Source of the DNA: Dyella sedimenti
Lineage (GTDB): Bacteria; Pseudomonadota; Gammaproteobacteria; Xanthomonadales; Rhodanobacteraceae
Assembly (NCBI RefSeq): GCF_022760995.1
Contig: NZ_JAKWJO010000001.1
Coordinates: 744,001 to 808,000, forward strand
DNA length: 64,000 bases
Direction of reading: 5' to 3'
Made by a program: the position numbers and the translations under genes. Positions 26,337 to 35,750 of this stretch are shown here, in pieces (position 1 is the stretch's first letter; every line of letters begins with the position of its first letter). Under the pieces are notes generated by a model. The model was given only the letters and a program-made list of their open reading frames with translations. It ran no database searches and was not told the origin of the DNA.

Positions 26337-26708
26337 AACGGCGAGCATAGCGCGATCCCGGCGATGGGCGCATATGCGTTCATCGAGGCGCATCCGCTTC
26401 AGGAAGTGGGGAAACAGAACCCGCACCCATCATGGGCGGATAGGTCGGCGCGGCGATTCTTCGCGCGTCTCGCCTCATCATCGTTGCCCCACTGGCGGCA
26501 ACGAAGCGTGCCGACATGCTTATCCCTTATCCCGCCCCCTGGCTCTCCTTGGGCTTTGGCCACTTCTGCCCAGGCCAGAGGAGGGGCACTGGAGCACTTG
26601 ATTACCTGTCTGGCACCAAGGTGCTTCCTGGATTTGGTCTCGAAGGCGCCTATGGCAGGTAAATTTAATAAAATCATGAACATGGATCTAGGTTTTCCCC
26701 GACTAACG
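26337..26708. other. Gene-poor, visibly less GC-rich spacer beside the toxin-antitoxin module
   Basis: I see no convincing gene here. The right part (about 26640-26700) contains AT-rich stretches such as AAATTTAATAAAATCATG, unusual for this genome. A minus-strand open frame at 26399-26683 has no family resemblance or good start context. Probably flanking DNA brought in with the toxin-antitoxin genes. Confidence 0.45.
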
Positions 26709-26709
26709 C

Positions 26710-26738
26710 TTGTTGTCCTGTAGCGACTTCGCTACACT
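26710..26738 (+). promoter_or_regulatory. Promoter of the yefM/yoeB operon
   Basis: TTGTTG at 26710-26715, 17-base spacer, TACACT at 26733-26738. The perfect palindrome TGTAGCGA-CT-TCGCTACA (26719-26736) covers the spacer and part of the -10, so a bound repressor would block polymerase. Confidence 0.75.
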
Positions 26739-26740
26739 CA

Positions 26741-26764
26741 ACTTGTGCAACAAACTGCACAAGT
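26741..26764. promoter_or_regulatory. Operator of the yefM/yoeB operon
   Basis: Perfect inverted repeat ACTTGTGCA-acaaac-TGCACAAGT just downstream of the -10, overlapping the likely transcription start. Fits autoregulation by the YefM-YoeB complex, whose known operators use TGTACA-like half sites. Confidence 0.75.
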
Positions 26765-26795
26765 CATATGAGCGCAGGCAAGACAGGAGAACCTC

Positions 26796-27068
26796 ATGCG
26801 TGTCGTCAGCTTTTCCGACGCCCGTAACAACCTCAAGGAAGTGCTGGATACCGTAGCGAGCGATTGTTCCATCACGGTTATCCATCGCCGCGACCACGAG
26901 GACGCAGTAGTGATGTCCCTTGCGGACTACAACTCGATGGCGGACACCATTCACCTGATGAGCACCAAGAGCAACCGCGAGCGCCTGGCTAAGGCCATCG
27001 CTCAGTTCAAGGCCGGCAAGGCCAAGAAGCGGGAATTGGTCGAAGAAACGGAGGAGGAGAACGCTTGA
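26796..27068 (+). CDS. yefM: Phd/YefM-family antitoxin
   Basis: 90 aa. MRVVSFSDARNNLKEVLDTVASD is the YefM N-terminal DNA-binding and dimerisation part; ITVIHRRDHEDAVVMSLADYNSM completes the Phd fold. The C-terminal tail is charged (KAKKRELVEETEEE), the segment that wraps and blocks the toxin. AGGAGA precedes the ATG. Its stop codon overlaps the toxin's start. It should both neutralise YoeB and repress the operon through the two palindromes upstream. Confidence 0.92.
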   Translation: MRVVSFSDARNNLKEVLDTVASDCSITVIHRRDHEDAVVMSLADYNSMADTIHLMSTKSNRERLAKAIAQFKAGKAKKRELVEETEEENA

Positions 27069-27331
27069 GTAGGAAGCTTTGCTTCACGGATGAAGGTTGG
27101 GAGGACTATCAGTTTTGGCTCGACGACAGGAAAACCCTCAAGAAGGTCAACGCATTGATCAAAGAGGCACGTCGAACGCCTGCTGAGGGTGCAGGCGATC
27201 CACATGAGTTGCATGGCGACCTGGCCGGCTTCTGGGCCAGGAACATCAGCAAGAAAGATCGCCTGGTTTATGCCTTCGACAAAGATTCGATCACAGTGAT
27301 CCAGGCACGTTTCCACTACGACGATCACTGA
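27065..27331 (+). CDS. yoeB: YoeB-family mRNA interferase toxin
   Basis: 88 aa from a TTG that overlaps the antitoxin's TGA (TTGA). RelE/YoeB fold that cuts mRNA on the ribosome. Residues in common with E. coli YoeB: GFWARNISKKDRLVY with R66, and the C-terminal FHY with H84 and Y85. The position of the catalytic Glu46 of E. coli (PEPLK) reads PHELH here: His aligned with Glu, and Glu one residue later. Three residues (DDH) extend past the usual C-terminus. Toxicity is therefore likely but not certain. Confidence 0.9.
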   Translation: MSRKLCFTDEGWEDYQFWLDDRKTLKKVNALIKEARRTPAEGAGDPHELHGDLAGFWARNISKKDRLVYAFDKDSITVIQARFHYDDH

Positions 27332-27374
27332 TCCTGGCGCGCCTCGATTGCCGGGGCAGGCCAAGGAAGAAAAA

Positions 27375-27390
27375 GTGTACGTTCGTACAC
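27375..27390. promoter_or_regulatory. Orphan palindrome GTGTACG-tt-CGTACAC
   Basis: A perfect 16-base palindrome of the type bound by TetR-like repressors, placed between the convergent yoeB and mccA ends and far from any start codon. No promoter elements are obvious. May be a leftover of a rearranged promoter. Confidence 0.4.
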
Positions 27391-27452
27391 GACCGAGTGA
27401 TGACGCCAGCCTGGCGACACACCGGCTCAACGAGGGCTATGTAAACAGGCTC

Positions 27453-29450
<1,998 letters not shown>

Positions 29451-29551
29451 GCGAAGTCCGGAGGGGAAGCCGAGCCGCTAAACCTAGCAGATCGCCGCGC
29501 CGCCGCCGATGCGCGCCGCAGCATGGACTTGCCCACCTTGTGTGGGACTTA

Positions 29552-29618
29552 TGTAGGAGCGCACCCAGTGCGCGACCGCCCTCTTGCGCCGGTATCGCGC
29601 ACTGGGTGCGCTCCTACA
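29552..29618. repeat. Palindromic intergenic repeat, copy 3
   Basis: Perfect 24-bp arms at 29552-29575 and 29595-29618 with a 19-base loop; the arm is the same as that of copy 1 (TGTAGGAGCGCACCCAGTGC). It lies between the VOC gene end and mccA, both on minus. Confidence 0.9.
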
Positions 29619-29643
29619 GAAAAGTCGGGAGGCTGGGTCGCCA

Positions 29644-30036
29644 TCACGCCGGCTGGTGGCAGACCGCCTCGATGTTGTTCCCGTCCGGGTCGAGCACGAA
29701 GGCGCCGTAGTAATGCTCGTGGTAGTGGGGACGCAGGCCAGGCGGGCCGTTGTCCTTGGCGCCGGCGGCGATCGCCGCGCGGTGGAAGGCATCCACCGCC
29801 TCGCGGTTGGCCGCGGTGAAGGCGATATGGGCCGGGCCCGTCGCGGGCGCCTTGCGCGAGGTGCCGATCCAGAAGATGGGCACGCCTCCGATGCCGAAGC
29901 CGGCGTGGTCGCCATCGCCGGTCTGCGCGGCGGTCACTTCCATCACCAACGTACCGCCCAGCGGCACCAGCACCTTGCCGTAGAACTCGCGGCTGCGGGC
30001 GTAGCCCGATACCTGCAATCCGACATGGTCCAGCAT
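29644..30036 (-). CDS. VOC/glyoxalase-family protein
   Basis: 130 aa with the paired beta-alpha-beta-beta-beta modules of the vicinal oxygen chelate fold. Putative metal ligands H4 (MLDHVGLQV), H70 (GPAHIAF) and E123 (GNNIEAVCH); YYGAFVLDPDGNN is typical of glyoxalase/bleomycin-resistance relatives. AAGGAGA lies six bases before the ATG. It is placed between liuC and mccA but is not a known leucine-pathway enzyme; substrate unknown. Confidence 0.85.
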   Translation of the reverse strand: MLDHVGLQVSGYARSREFYGKVLVPLGGTLVMEVTAAQTGDGDHAGFGIGGVPIFWIGTSRKAPATGPAHIAFTAANREAVDAFHRAAIAAGAKDNGPPGLRPHYHEHYYGAFVLDPDGNNIEAVCHQPA

Positions 30037-30054
30037 GTTCGCTCTCCTTCGTAT

Positions 30055-30849
30055 TCAGCCCGGCGCGCACCACGCGGGCGGGCGCTTGTCGAGGAAGGCT
30101 CCCAGGCCTTCCTGGCCTTCCGCCGATACGCGCAGGCGCGCGATCAGCACCGCGTTCTCCTCGTCCAGCCGCTCGGCTTCCGCCTCGCTGGCGCCGGCCA
30201 TGCGCAGGGCGAGCCGCTTGGCCTCGGCCTGCGCCACCGGACCGGCCTTGGCCAGCAGCGCCAGGGTGGCATCGACCGCGTCATCCAGCTGTCCGGCGGG
30301 CACGCATTGATGGAGCAGCCCCAGCCGCAACGCGGTGTCGGCGTCGAACAGTTCGCCGGTAAGGAACAGGCGCCGCGCCTGACGCAGGCCGATCGCCTGG
30401 ATCACATAGGGCGAGATCACTGCCGGCACCAGGCCGAGCTTCACCTCGGTAAGGCCGAAGCGCGCGCTGTCTACGCCGATGGCGATATCGCAGCACGCCA
30501 CCAGCCCCACGCCACCGCCGTAGGCCGCGCCGTTCACCCGCGCGATGGTGGGCTTGGGCAGGTATTGCAGCGTGCGCATCAGTCGCGCCAGCCGCCGCGA
30601 ATCCTCGCGATTCTCCGCCTCGCTCGCCGCCGCCATGCCACGCATCCACTGCAGGTCCGCTCCCGCGGAAAAACTGGCGCCTTCGCCGGTCAGCACCACG
30701 GCCCGCACTCCTGCGTCACGCCCTGTTTGCTCCAGCGCCGTGGTCAGTTCCGCGATCAATCCATCGTCGAAGGCGTTGTGCACCTGCGGCCGGTTCAGGG
30801 CGATGCGGCGGATACCGGCGTGGTCGGTGATCTGAATGCTGGAAGTCAT
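30055..30849 (-). CDS. liuC: Methylglutaconyl-CoA hydratase (enoyl-CoA hydratase family)
   Basis: Hydrates 3-methylglutaconyl-CoA to HMG-CoA between MCC and HMG-CoA lyase. 264-aa crotonase-fold protein: oxyanion-hole ASFSAGADLQWM and NGAAYGGGVGLVACCD, and E135 in FGLTEVKLGLVPAVISPYV. The GADLQWM and GGGVGLVACCD versions are those seen in bacterial LiuC. Order liuC-VOC-mccA on one strand, with mvaB further down, makes a liu cluster; other crotonase functions remain possible. Confidence 0.87.
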   Translation of the reverse strand: MTSSIQITDHAGIRRIALNRPQVHNAFDDGLIAELTTALEQTGRDAGVRAVVLTGEGASFSAGADLQWMRGMAAASEAENREDSRRLARLMRTLQYLPKPTIARVNGAAYGGGVGLVACCDIAIGVDSARFGLTEVKLGLVPAVISPYVIQAIGLRQARRLFLTGELFDADTALRLGLLHQCVPAGQLDDAVDATLALLAKAGPVAQAEAKRLALRMAGASEAEAERLDEENAVLIARLRVSAEGQEGLGAFLDKRPPAWCAPG

Positions 30850-31087
30850 CGGGTTCCTGCCGGATGGAAGGGGCGCCTACGCAAGGCAGGCCCTGTCATG
30901 GGCCATCAAGGGCCAGATGCCCGGATTCTAGGATTTTTCGACGCGCTGTAGAAAACCGCGGTGGGCCGGAGTGAACATCTTGCCGGCGCGACGGCTTCGG
31001 CGTGGGACTGGGGTGGGTGCAGGCGGCACTTTCCGGAAGCGGTAATGTTAAGTTGAAGGAATTGCCCAGTCGCTTGCCGGAGTCCTC

Positions 31088-33037
31088 ATGTCGCTCGTGC
31101 TTCCTGCCGTTTTGTCCATCGCCGCGCGCCGCAAGTTCTCGCGCCTCGCCCTGGCCACCGCCATGGTGCTTGTGGCCGGCGCCGCCCAGGCACAGGGCGC
31201 GAAGGTGCCGCCGCCGCAGGACACGCCGTATGCCGGCACGGTGAACCTGCGGGTGGACGCCAGCGATACGCGGCAGGGCATTTTCCGCGTCCACGAGACG
31301 TTGCCGGTGAAGGCCGGCGCGCTGACGCTGCTTTATCCGCAGTGGATTCCCGGCGACCATTCGCCGACCGGCCCGGTCGCCATGCTGGCCGGATTGAAGA
31401 TCAGCGCCAACGGCAAGCCGCTGGCGTGGAAGCGCGACGAGTACGACGTGTACGCGTTCCACCTGGACGTGCCGGAGGGCGTCTCCGCCATCGACGTGGA
31501 TTTCCAGTACCTGTCGGGCCGCACCGAGAGCCAGGGTTTCGAGATCACCGACCGCATGATGGACATGGAGTGGAGCAAGGTGTCGCTCTATCCGGCCGGC
31601 TACTACACGCGCGGCATCACCTTTGCTCCCAGCGTCACGCTGGCCCATGGCTGGCAGTTCGGCACCGCGCTGGAAACCGCCTCTCAATCGGGCGATACCA
31701 CCACCTTCAAGCCGGTGGCCTATGACAACCTGGTCGATTCGCCGATCTACGCCGGGCGGTATTTCAAGCGCGTCGACTTGAATCCGGGCGGAGGCGCGCC
31801 GGTGCGCCTGGACATCGTCGCCGACGAGCCGAAGTACCTGGAGATGACGCCCGACCAGCTCAAGGCGCACCGCGAGCTGGTGACGCAGGCGGTGAAGCTG
31901 TTCGGCTCGCATCACTACGACCACTACGACTTCCTGTTCTCGCTGTCGGACCAGTTGGGCGGCAACGGCACCGAACACCACCAGTCGAGCGAGGACGGCC
32001 TGGGCGCCGACTACTTCACCGCCTGGAAGGAATCCGCGCCCGACCGCGACCTGCTGGCGCACGAATACACCCATTCGTGGAACGGCAAGTTCCGCCGCCC
32101 GGCCGATCTGTGGACGCCCAACTTCAACGTGCCGATGGGCGACTCGCTGCTGTGGGTGTACGAGGGACAGACGCAGTACTGGGGGTTCGTGCTGACCGCT
32201 CGCGCCGGCCTGTGGTCGCCGCAGGAATTCCGCGACGCGCTGGCGATGGTCGCGGCCAACTACGAGCGCAACCGCGAGGGCTTCCAGTGGCGCACGCTGG
32301 AGGACACCACCAACGATCCCACCGCCGCCCGCCGTTCCAGCCTGCCGTACCGCAGCTGGCAGATGAGCGAGGACTACTACAGCGGCGGCCAGATGATGTG
32401 GCTGGAGGTGGACGCGAAGCTGCGCGCGCTGACGCACGACCGGAAGTCGCTGGACGATTTCGCCAAGGCGTTCTTCGGCATCGACGACGGCAGCTACGTG
32501 CCCCGGACCTATACCTTCGACGACGTGGCGAAGGCGCTCGATGGCGTGGCCCCCTACGACTGGGCCGGCTTCCTGCGCGAGCGCGTGGCCACGCTCAACC
32601 CGCCGCTGCAGAACGGCATCGCGGCGACCGGCTGGAAGCTGGTCTACACCGAGCAGGAAAGCGAGTACGAAAAGCAGTACAACAGCCGCCCGCAATCGCC
32701 GCGCCACCTGTACAACTTCGCCTGGTCGATCGGGCTGACCCTGAACGACCAGGGCCAGGTCAACGACGTGCGCTGGGATGGCCCCGCGTTCAAGGCCGGC
32801 GTCAGCACGGGAGCCACCCTGGTCGCCGTCAATGGCCAGGCTTTTTCCAATGACGTGCTGAAAGACGCCATCACCGCGGCCAAGACCGGCAAGGCGCCGA
32901 TCCAGCTGATGCTGAAGTACCAGGGCGGCTTCCGCACGGTGGCGGTGGACTACCACGGCGGCCTGCAATACCCGCACCTGGTGCGCGTCGAGGGCACGCC
33001 CGACTACTTGAGCGAGATCATCGCGCCGCGCAAGTAG
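31088..33037 (+). CDS. M61 family peptidase with PDZ domain
   Basis: 649-aa exported zinc peptidase (glycyl aminopeptidase family). Signal peptide up to about residue 36 (LALATAMVLVAGAAQAQG). Zinc site H325-E-Y-T-H329 in LLAHEYTHSWNGK, third ligand probably E359 in WVYEGQTQYWG. N-terminal beta-sandwich (residues 45-240) and a C-terminal PDZ domain (about 550-640; GLTLNDQGQVNDV, FKAGVSTGATLVAVNGQ). GGAG lies just before the ATG. Probably trims peptides in the periplasm. Transcribed alone. Confidence 0.9.
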   Translation: MSLVLPAVLSIAARRKFSRLALATAMVLVAGAAQAQGAKVPPPQDTPYAGTVNLRVDASDTRQGIFRVHETLPVKAGALTLLYPQWIPGDHSPTGPVAMLAGLKISANGKPLAWKRDEYDVYAFHLDVPEGVSAIDVDFQYLSGRTESQGFEITDRMMDMEWSKVSLYPAGYYTRGITFAPSVTLAHGWQFGTALETASQSGDTTTFKPVAYDNLVDSPIYAGRYFKRVDLNPGGGAPVRLDIVADEPKYLEMTPDQLKAHRELVTQAVKLFGSHHYDHYDFLFSLSDQLGGNGTEHHQSSEDGLGADYFTAWKESAPDRDLLAHEYTHSWNGKFRRPADLWTPNFNVPMGDSLLWVYEGQTQYWGFVLTARAGLWSPQEFRDALAMVAANYERNREGFQWRTLEDTTNDPTAARRSSLPYRSWQMSEDYYSGGQMMWLEVDAKLRALTHDRKSLDDFAKAFFGIDDGSYVPRTYTFDDVAKALDGVAPYDWAGFLRERVATLNPPLQNGIAATGWKLVYTEQESEYEKQYNSRPQSPRHLYNFAWSIGLTLNDQGQVNDVRWDGPAFKAGVSTGATLVAVNGQAFSNDVLKDAITAAKTGKAPIQLMLKYQGGFRTVAVDYHGGLQYPHLVRVEGTPDYLSEIIAPRK

Positions 33038-33093
33038 GTACCGAACCGGACAGTGAGCCGCGGGATGACATGCCGCGGCCCTGCTTCCGCGTC

Positions 33094-33107
33094 TTGATCT
33101 GCATCAG
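33094..33107. promoter_or_regulatory. FNR/Anr-like site upstream of nadA
   Basis: TTGAT-ctgc-ATCAG matches nine of ten defined positions of the FNR/Anr box TTGAT-N4-ATCAA. It lies about 170 bases before nadA. No strong -10 follows at the expected distance, so its use is uncertain. Confidence 0.35.
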
Positions 33108-33145
33108 GGTCGGGTAGCCGCTTTCCTCAAGAAGATAGGCGTCGC

Positions 33146-33189
33146 CCTTCACGACGGCGCGGGCTCATGGGCTTGCGCCGTCGTGAAGG
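33146..33189. repeat. Perfect 15-bp inverted repeat between M61 gene and nadA
   Basis: CCTTCACGACGGCGC (33146-33160) and its exact reverse complement (33175-33189) with a 14-base loop. It lacks a T-run. Could end M61 transcription or form a structured nadA leader. Confidence 0.6.
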
Positions 33190-33276
33190 CTTCGTGGATG
33201 CGTGTCGTTGCACATCGTGGCGTGCCGCGCGCCGTGCGCATCTTCTCCCTGGGATCCATCGGCGCTGACGACCCTC

Positions 33277-34305
33277 ATGACTGTTCTCCTGGACCTGCCC
33301 CTGCCGACGTGGCGCGACGAGCTGGCGGAGGAATATGCCGAGCTGACCGAGCGGCTGGCCTCGCGCATTCCGTGCCTCGAAGTATCCATGCACCTGCCGT
33401 GGATCGATGCGATCAACCGGTTGAAGAAGCAGCGCGGCGCCGTGGTCATGGCGCACAGCTACCAGTCGCCGGAGATCTTCCACGGCGTGGCGGACGTCAC
33501 CGGCGATTCGCTGGGGCTGGCGCAGGCGGCCGCCGAGTGCGACAGCGGGCTGATCCTGCTCTGCGGCGTCCATTTCATGGCCGAGAGCGCCAAGATCCTG
33601 GCACCGGAAAAGACCGTGCTGATCCCCAGCCTGGAGGCGGGCTGCTCGCTGGCCTCCTCGATCACGGCCGAGGACGTGCGCCTGCTGCGTCGCCGCCATC
33701 CCGGCGTACCGGTGGTCAGCTATGCCAACACCTCGGCGGCGGTGAAGGCCGAGTCGGATGCGATCTGCACCTCGGCCAACGCCGTGCAGGTGGTGGAATC
33801 CATGGGTGCGCCCAAGGTGATCTTCCTCCCTGACCAGTTCCTCGGCCGCCACGTCGCCAGCCAGACCAAGGTGGAACTGGTGCTGTGGAAGGGCCGCTGC
33901 GAGGTGCACGAGAAATTCACGGCATCGCAGGCGCGGCATGCGCGCGAGCAATTCGACGCCAGGCTGGTGGCGCATCCCGAATGCCCACCGGCGGTGCTGG
34001 CGGAAGCGGATTTCGTCGGCTCCACCACCGCCATGGGGCGCTGGCTGGAACAGGAAAAGCCCAAGCGCGTCGCCCTGATTACCGAATGCTCGATGGCCGA
34101 CAACCTGCGTGTGCAATTCCCGGCCATCGAGTTCATCAAGCCGTGCAACCTGTGCCCGCACATGCAACAGATCACCTTGCCGAACATCTACGCGGCACTG
34201 CGCGACCTGCGGCATGCGGTGGACGTGGCGGAGGACGTGGCGGAGCGCGCAAGGGCCGCCCTGCAGCGGATGCTGGCGGTCGGCCGATGCGAGGCGGTTC
34301 GATGA
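33277..34305 (+). CDS. nadA: Quinolinate synthase
   Basis: Condenses iminoaspartate with dihydroxyacetone phosphate to quinolinate in de novo NAD synthesis; a [4Fe-4S] enzyme. 342 aa from the ATG at 33277 (a longer frame upstream is not conserved-looking). Three-domain motifs MAHSYQSPEIFHGVADVTGDS, CGVHFMAESAKIL, YANTSAAVKAESD, STTAMGRWLEQ. Cluster ligands are probably C96, C208 (GRCEVHEKF) and C293 (CNLCPHM). The stop overlaps the nadB start (ATGA). Confidence 0.95.
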   Translation: MTVLLDLPLPTWRDELAEEYAELTERLASRIPCLEVSMHLPWIDAINRLKKQRGAVVMAHSYQSPEIFHGVADVTGDSLGLAQAAAECDSGLILLCGVHFMAESAKILAPEKTVLIPSLEAGCSLASSITAEDVRLLRRRHPGVPVVSYANTSAAVKAESDAICTSANAVQVVESMGAPKVIFLPDQFLGRHVASQTKVELVLWKGRCEVHEKFTASQARHAREQFDARLVAHPECPPAVLAEADFVGSTTAMGRWLEQEKPKRVALITECSMADNLRVQFPAIEFIKPCNLCPHMQQITLPNIYAALRDLRHAVDVAEDVAERARAALQRMLAVGRCEAVR

Positions 34306-35741
34306 GCGGGCGGCGGCCCTTGGTGATCGTCGGCGGCGGCGCCGCCGGCCTGGCGGCCGCGCTCGCCGCCGCGCCGATGCCGGTACGCCTGCTGTGCCGC
34401 TCGCGCCGCGGACAGGGCAGCGCCAGCGCGCTGGCGCAGGGCGGCATCGCGGCCGCGCTCGGCAAGGGCGACAGCGCGGCCGGCCATGCCGCCGACACCA
34501 TGGCGGCGGGCGCGGACTACAACAATGCCGCCCTGGTGCGCTGGTTGTGCACCAGGGCCTATGCCGCGATCGACTGGCTGGTATCGCTGGGCGTGACTTT
34601 CGACCGCGACGAGTACGGGGGACTGCAGCTTGGTCGCGAGGGCGGCCACCAGGCGGCTCGCATCGTGCATGCGGGCGGGGACGCCACCGGCGCCGAGGTG
34701 GCGCGCGCCATGCGCCGGAAAGTGCAGGGGGAATCGCGCATCGACTACCGCGAAGGCGTGGACGTCGATGCGCTGCTGTTGCGCGGCAACCGTGTGTGCG
34801 GGGTGCGGGTGCGCGGCGAGGGCGGTTTCAGCGAGGAAATCGAGGCGTCCGCCGTGGTGCTGGCCACCGGCGGGATCGGCGCCGCCTTCGCGCGCACCAG
34901 CAATCCGCCGGGAGCGGACGGCAGCGGGCTGGCCCTTGGGTTGGCGGCCGGCGCGGTGGCACGCGACCTGGAATTCGTCCAGTTCCATCCCACGGCGCTT
35001 GACGTCGATGGCGGCCATTGCCTTCCGCTGATTACCGAGGCCTTGCGCGGCGCGGGCGCCCGGTTGGTGGACAGTGCGGGCGCGCCATTGATGCGGGATG
35101 TGCACGCGCAAGGCGACCTGGCACCGCGCGACGTGGTGGCCAGGTGTGTATGGCAGGCGCAGCGCGAAGGGTGGGGCGCCTGGCTGGACACCCGCGAGGT
35201 CACCGGCGATTGGACGCGGCGTTTCCCCACGGTGCTGGCGGCATGCACGGCGCACGGCGTCGATCCGCGCCACCAGCGCATCCCGGTGACGCCGGCGGCG
35301 CACTTCCACATGGGCGGGCTCGCCACCGACCTCAATGGCAGCACCACCGTGCTCGGCCTGTACGCGGTGGGCGAGGTGGCCTGCAACGGCATGCACGGCG
35401 CCAACCGGCTGGCCAGCAATTCGCTATTGGAGGCCATCCTGTGCGGGCAGCGCCTGGGCGGGCACCTGGCCCGCATGCCGCAGGCCCAGCCCAAGGGCGC
35501 CTTCCGCTGGTCGCGGCGCGGCAACACCTTGCCGGAGCCGCGGCGGATCGAGTTACGCCGCCTGCTATGGGAGGCGGCCGGGCCGGTCAGGGAGGAGTCC
35601 ACGCTCGAACGCGCCTTGCAGCGCTGCGCCGAACTGGCTGGGCAAGGTTGGCAGGCGCGCCTGGCGCAGCCCTTGCTGGAGGCCGCGCAGCAGCGGCGTA
35701 CCAGCCTGGGTGCGCATTACCGGCTGGACAGCACCGCCTGA
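34302..35741 (+). CDS. nadB: L-aspartate oxidase
   Basis: FAD enzyme making iminoaspartate for NadA. 479 aa, shorter than the 540 of E. coli. N-terminal FAD fold LVIVGGGAAGLAAALAA, SALAQGGIAAAL, then LATGGIGAAFARTSNPPGADG, EFVQFHPTAL, TPAAHFHMGG with catalytic His, and GANRLASNSLLEA with catalytic Arg. The C-terminal helical domain is present but short (ends at about residue 479). Co-translated with nadA; nadC is not next to it. Confidence 0.93.
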   Translation: MSGRRPLVIVGGGAAGLAAALAAAPMPVRLLCRSRRGQGSASALAQGGIAAALGKGDSAAGHAADTMAAGADYNNAALVRWLCTRAYAAIDWLVSLGVTFDRDEYGGLQLGREGGHQAARIVHAGGDATGAEVARAMRRKVQGESRIDYREGVDVDALLLRGNRVCGVRVRGEGGFSEEIEASAVVLATGGIGAAFARTSNPPGADGSGLALGLAAGAVARDLEFVQFHPTALDVDGGHCLPLITEALRGAGARLVDSAGAPLMRDVHAQGDLAPRDVVARCVWQAQREGWGAWLDTREVTGDWTRRFPTVLAACTAHGVDPRHQRIPVTPAAHFHMGGLATDLNGSTTVLGLYAVGEVACNGMHGANRLASNSLLEAILCGQRLGGHLARMPQAQPKGAFRWSRRGNTLPEPRRIELRRLLWEAAGPVREESTLERALQRCAELAGQGWQARLAQPLLEAAQQRRTSLGAHYRLDSTA

Positions 35742-35750
35742 AACTGGCCG

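Noticed and set aside
26399-26683. Minus-strand 94-aa open frame beside the toxin-antitoxin module
   Set aside because: No good start context and no recognisable domain; treated as spacer.
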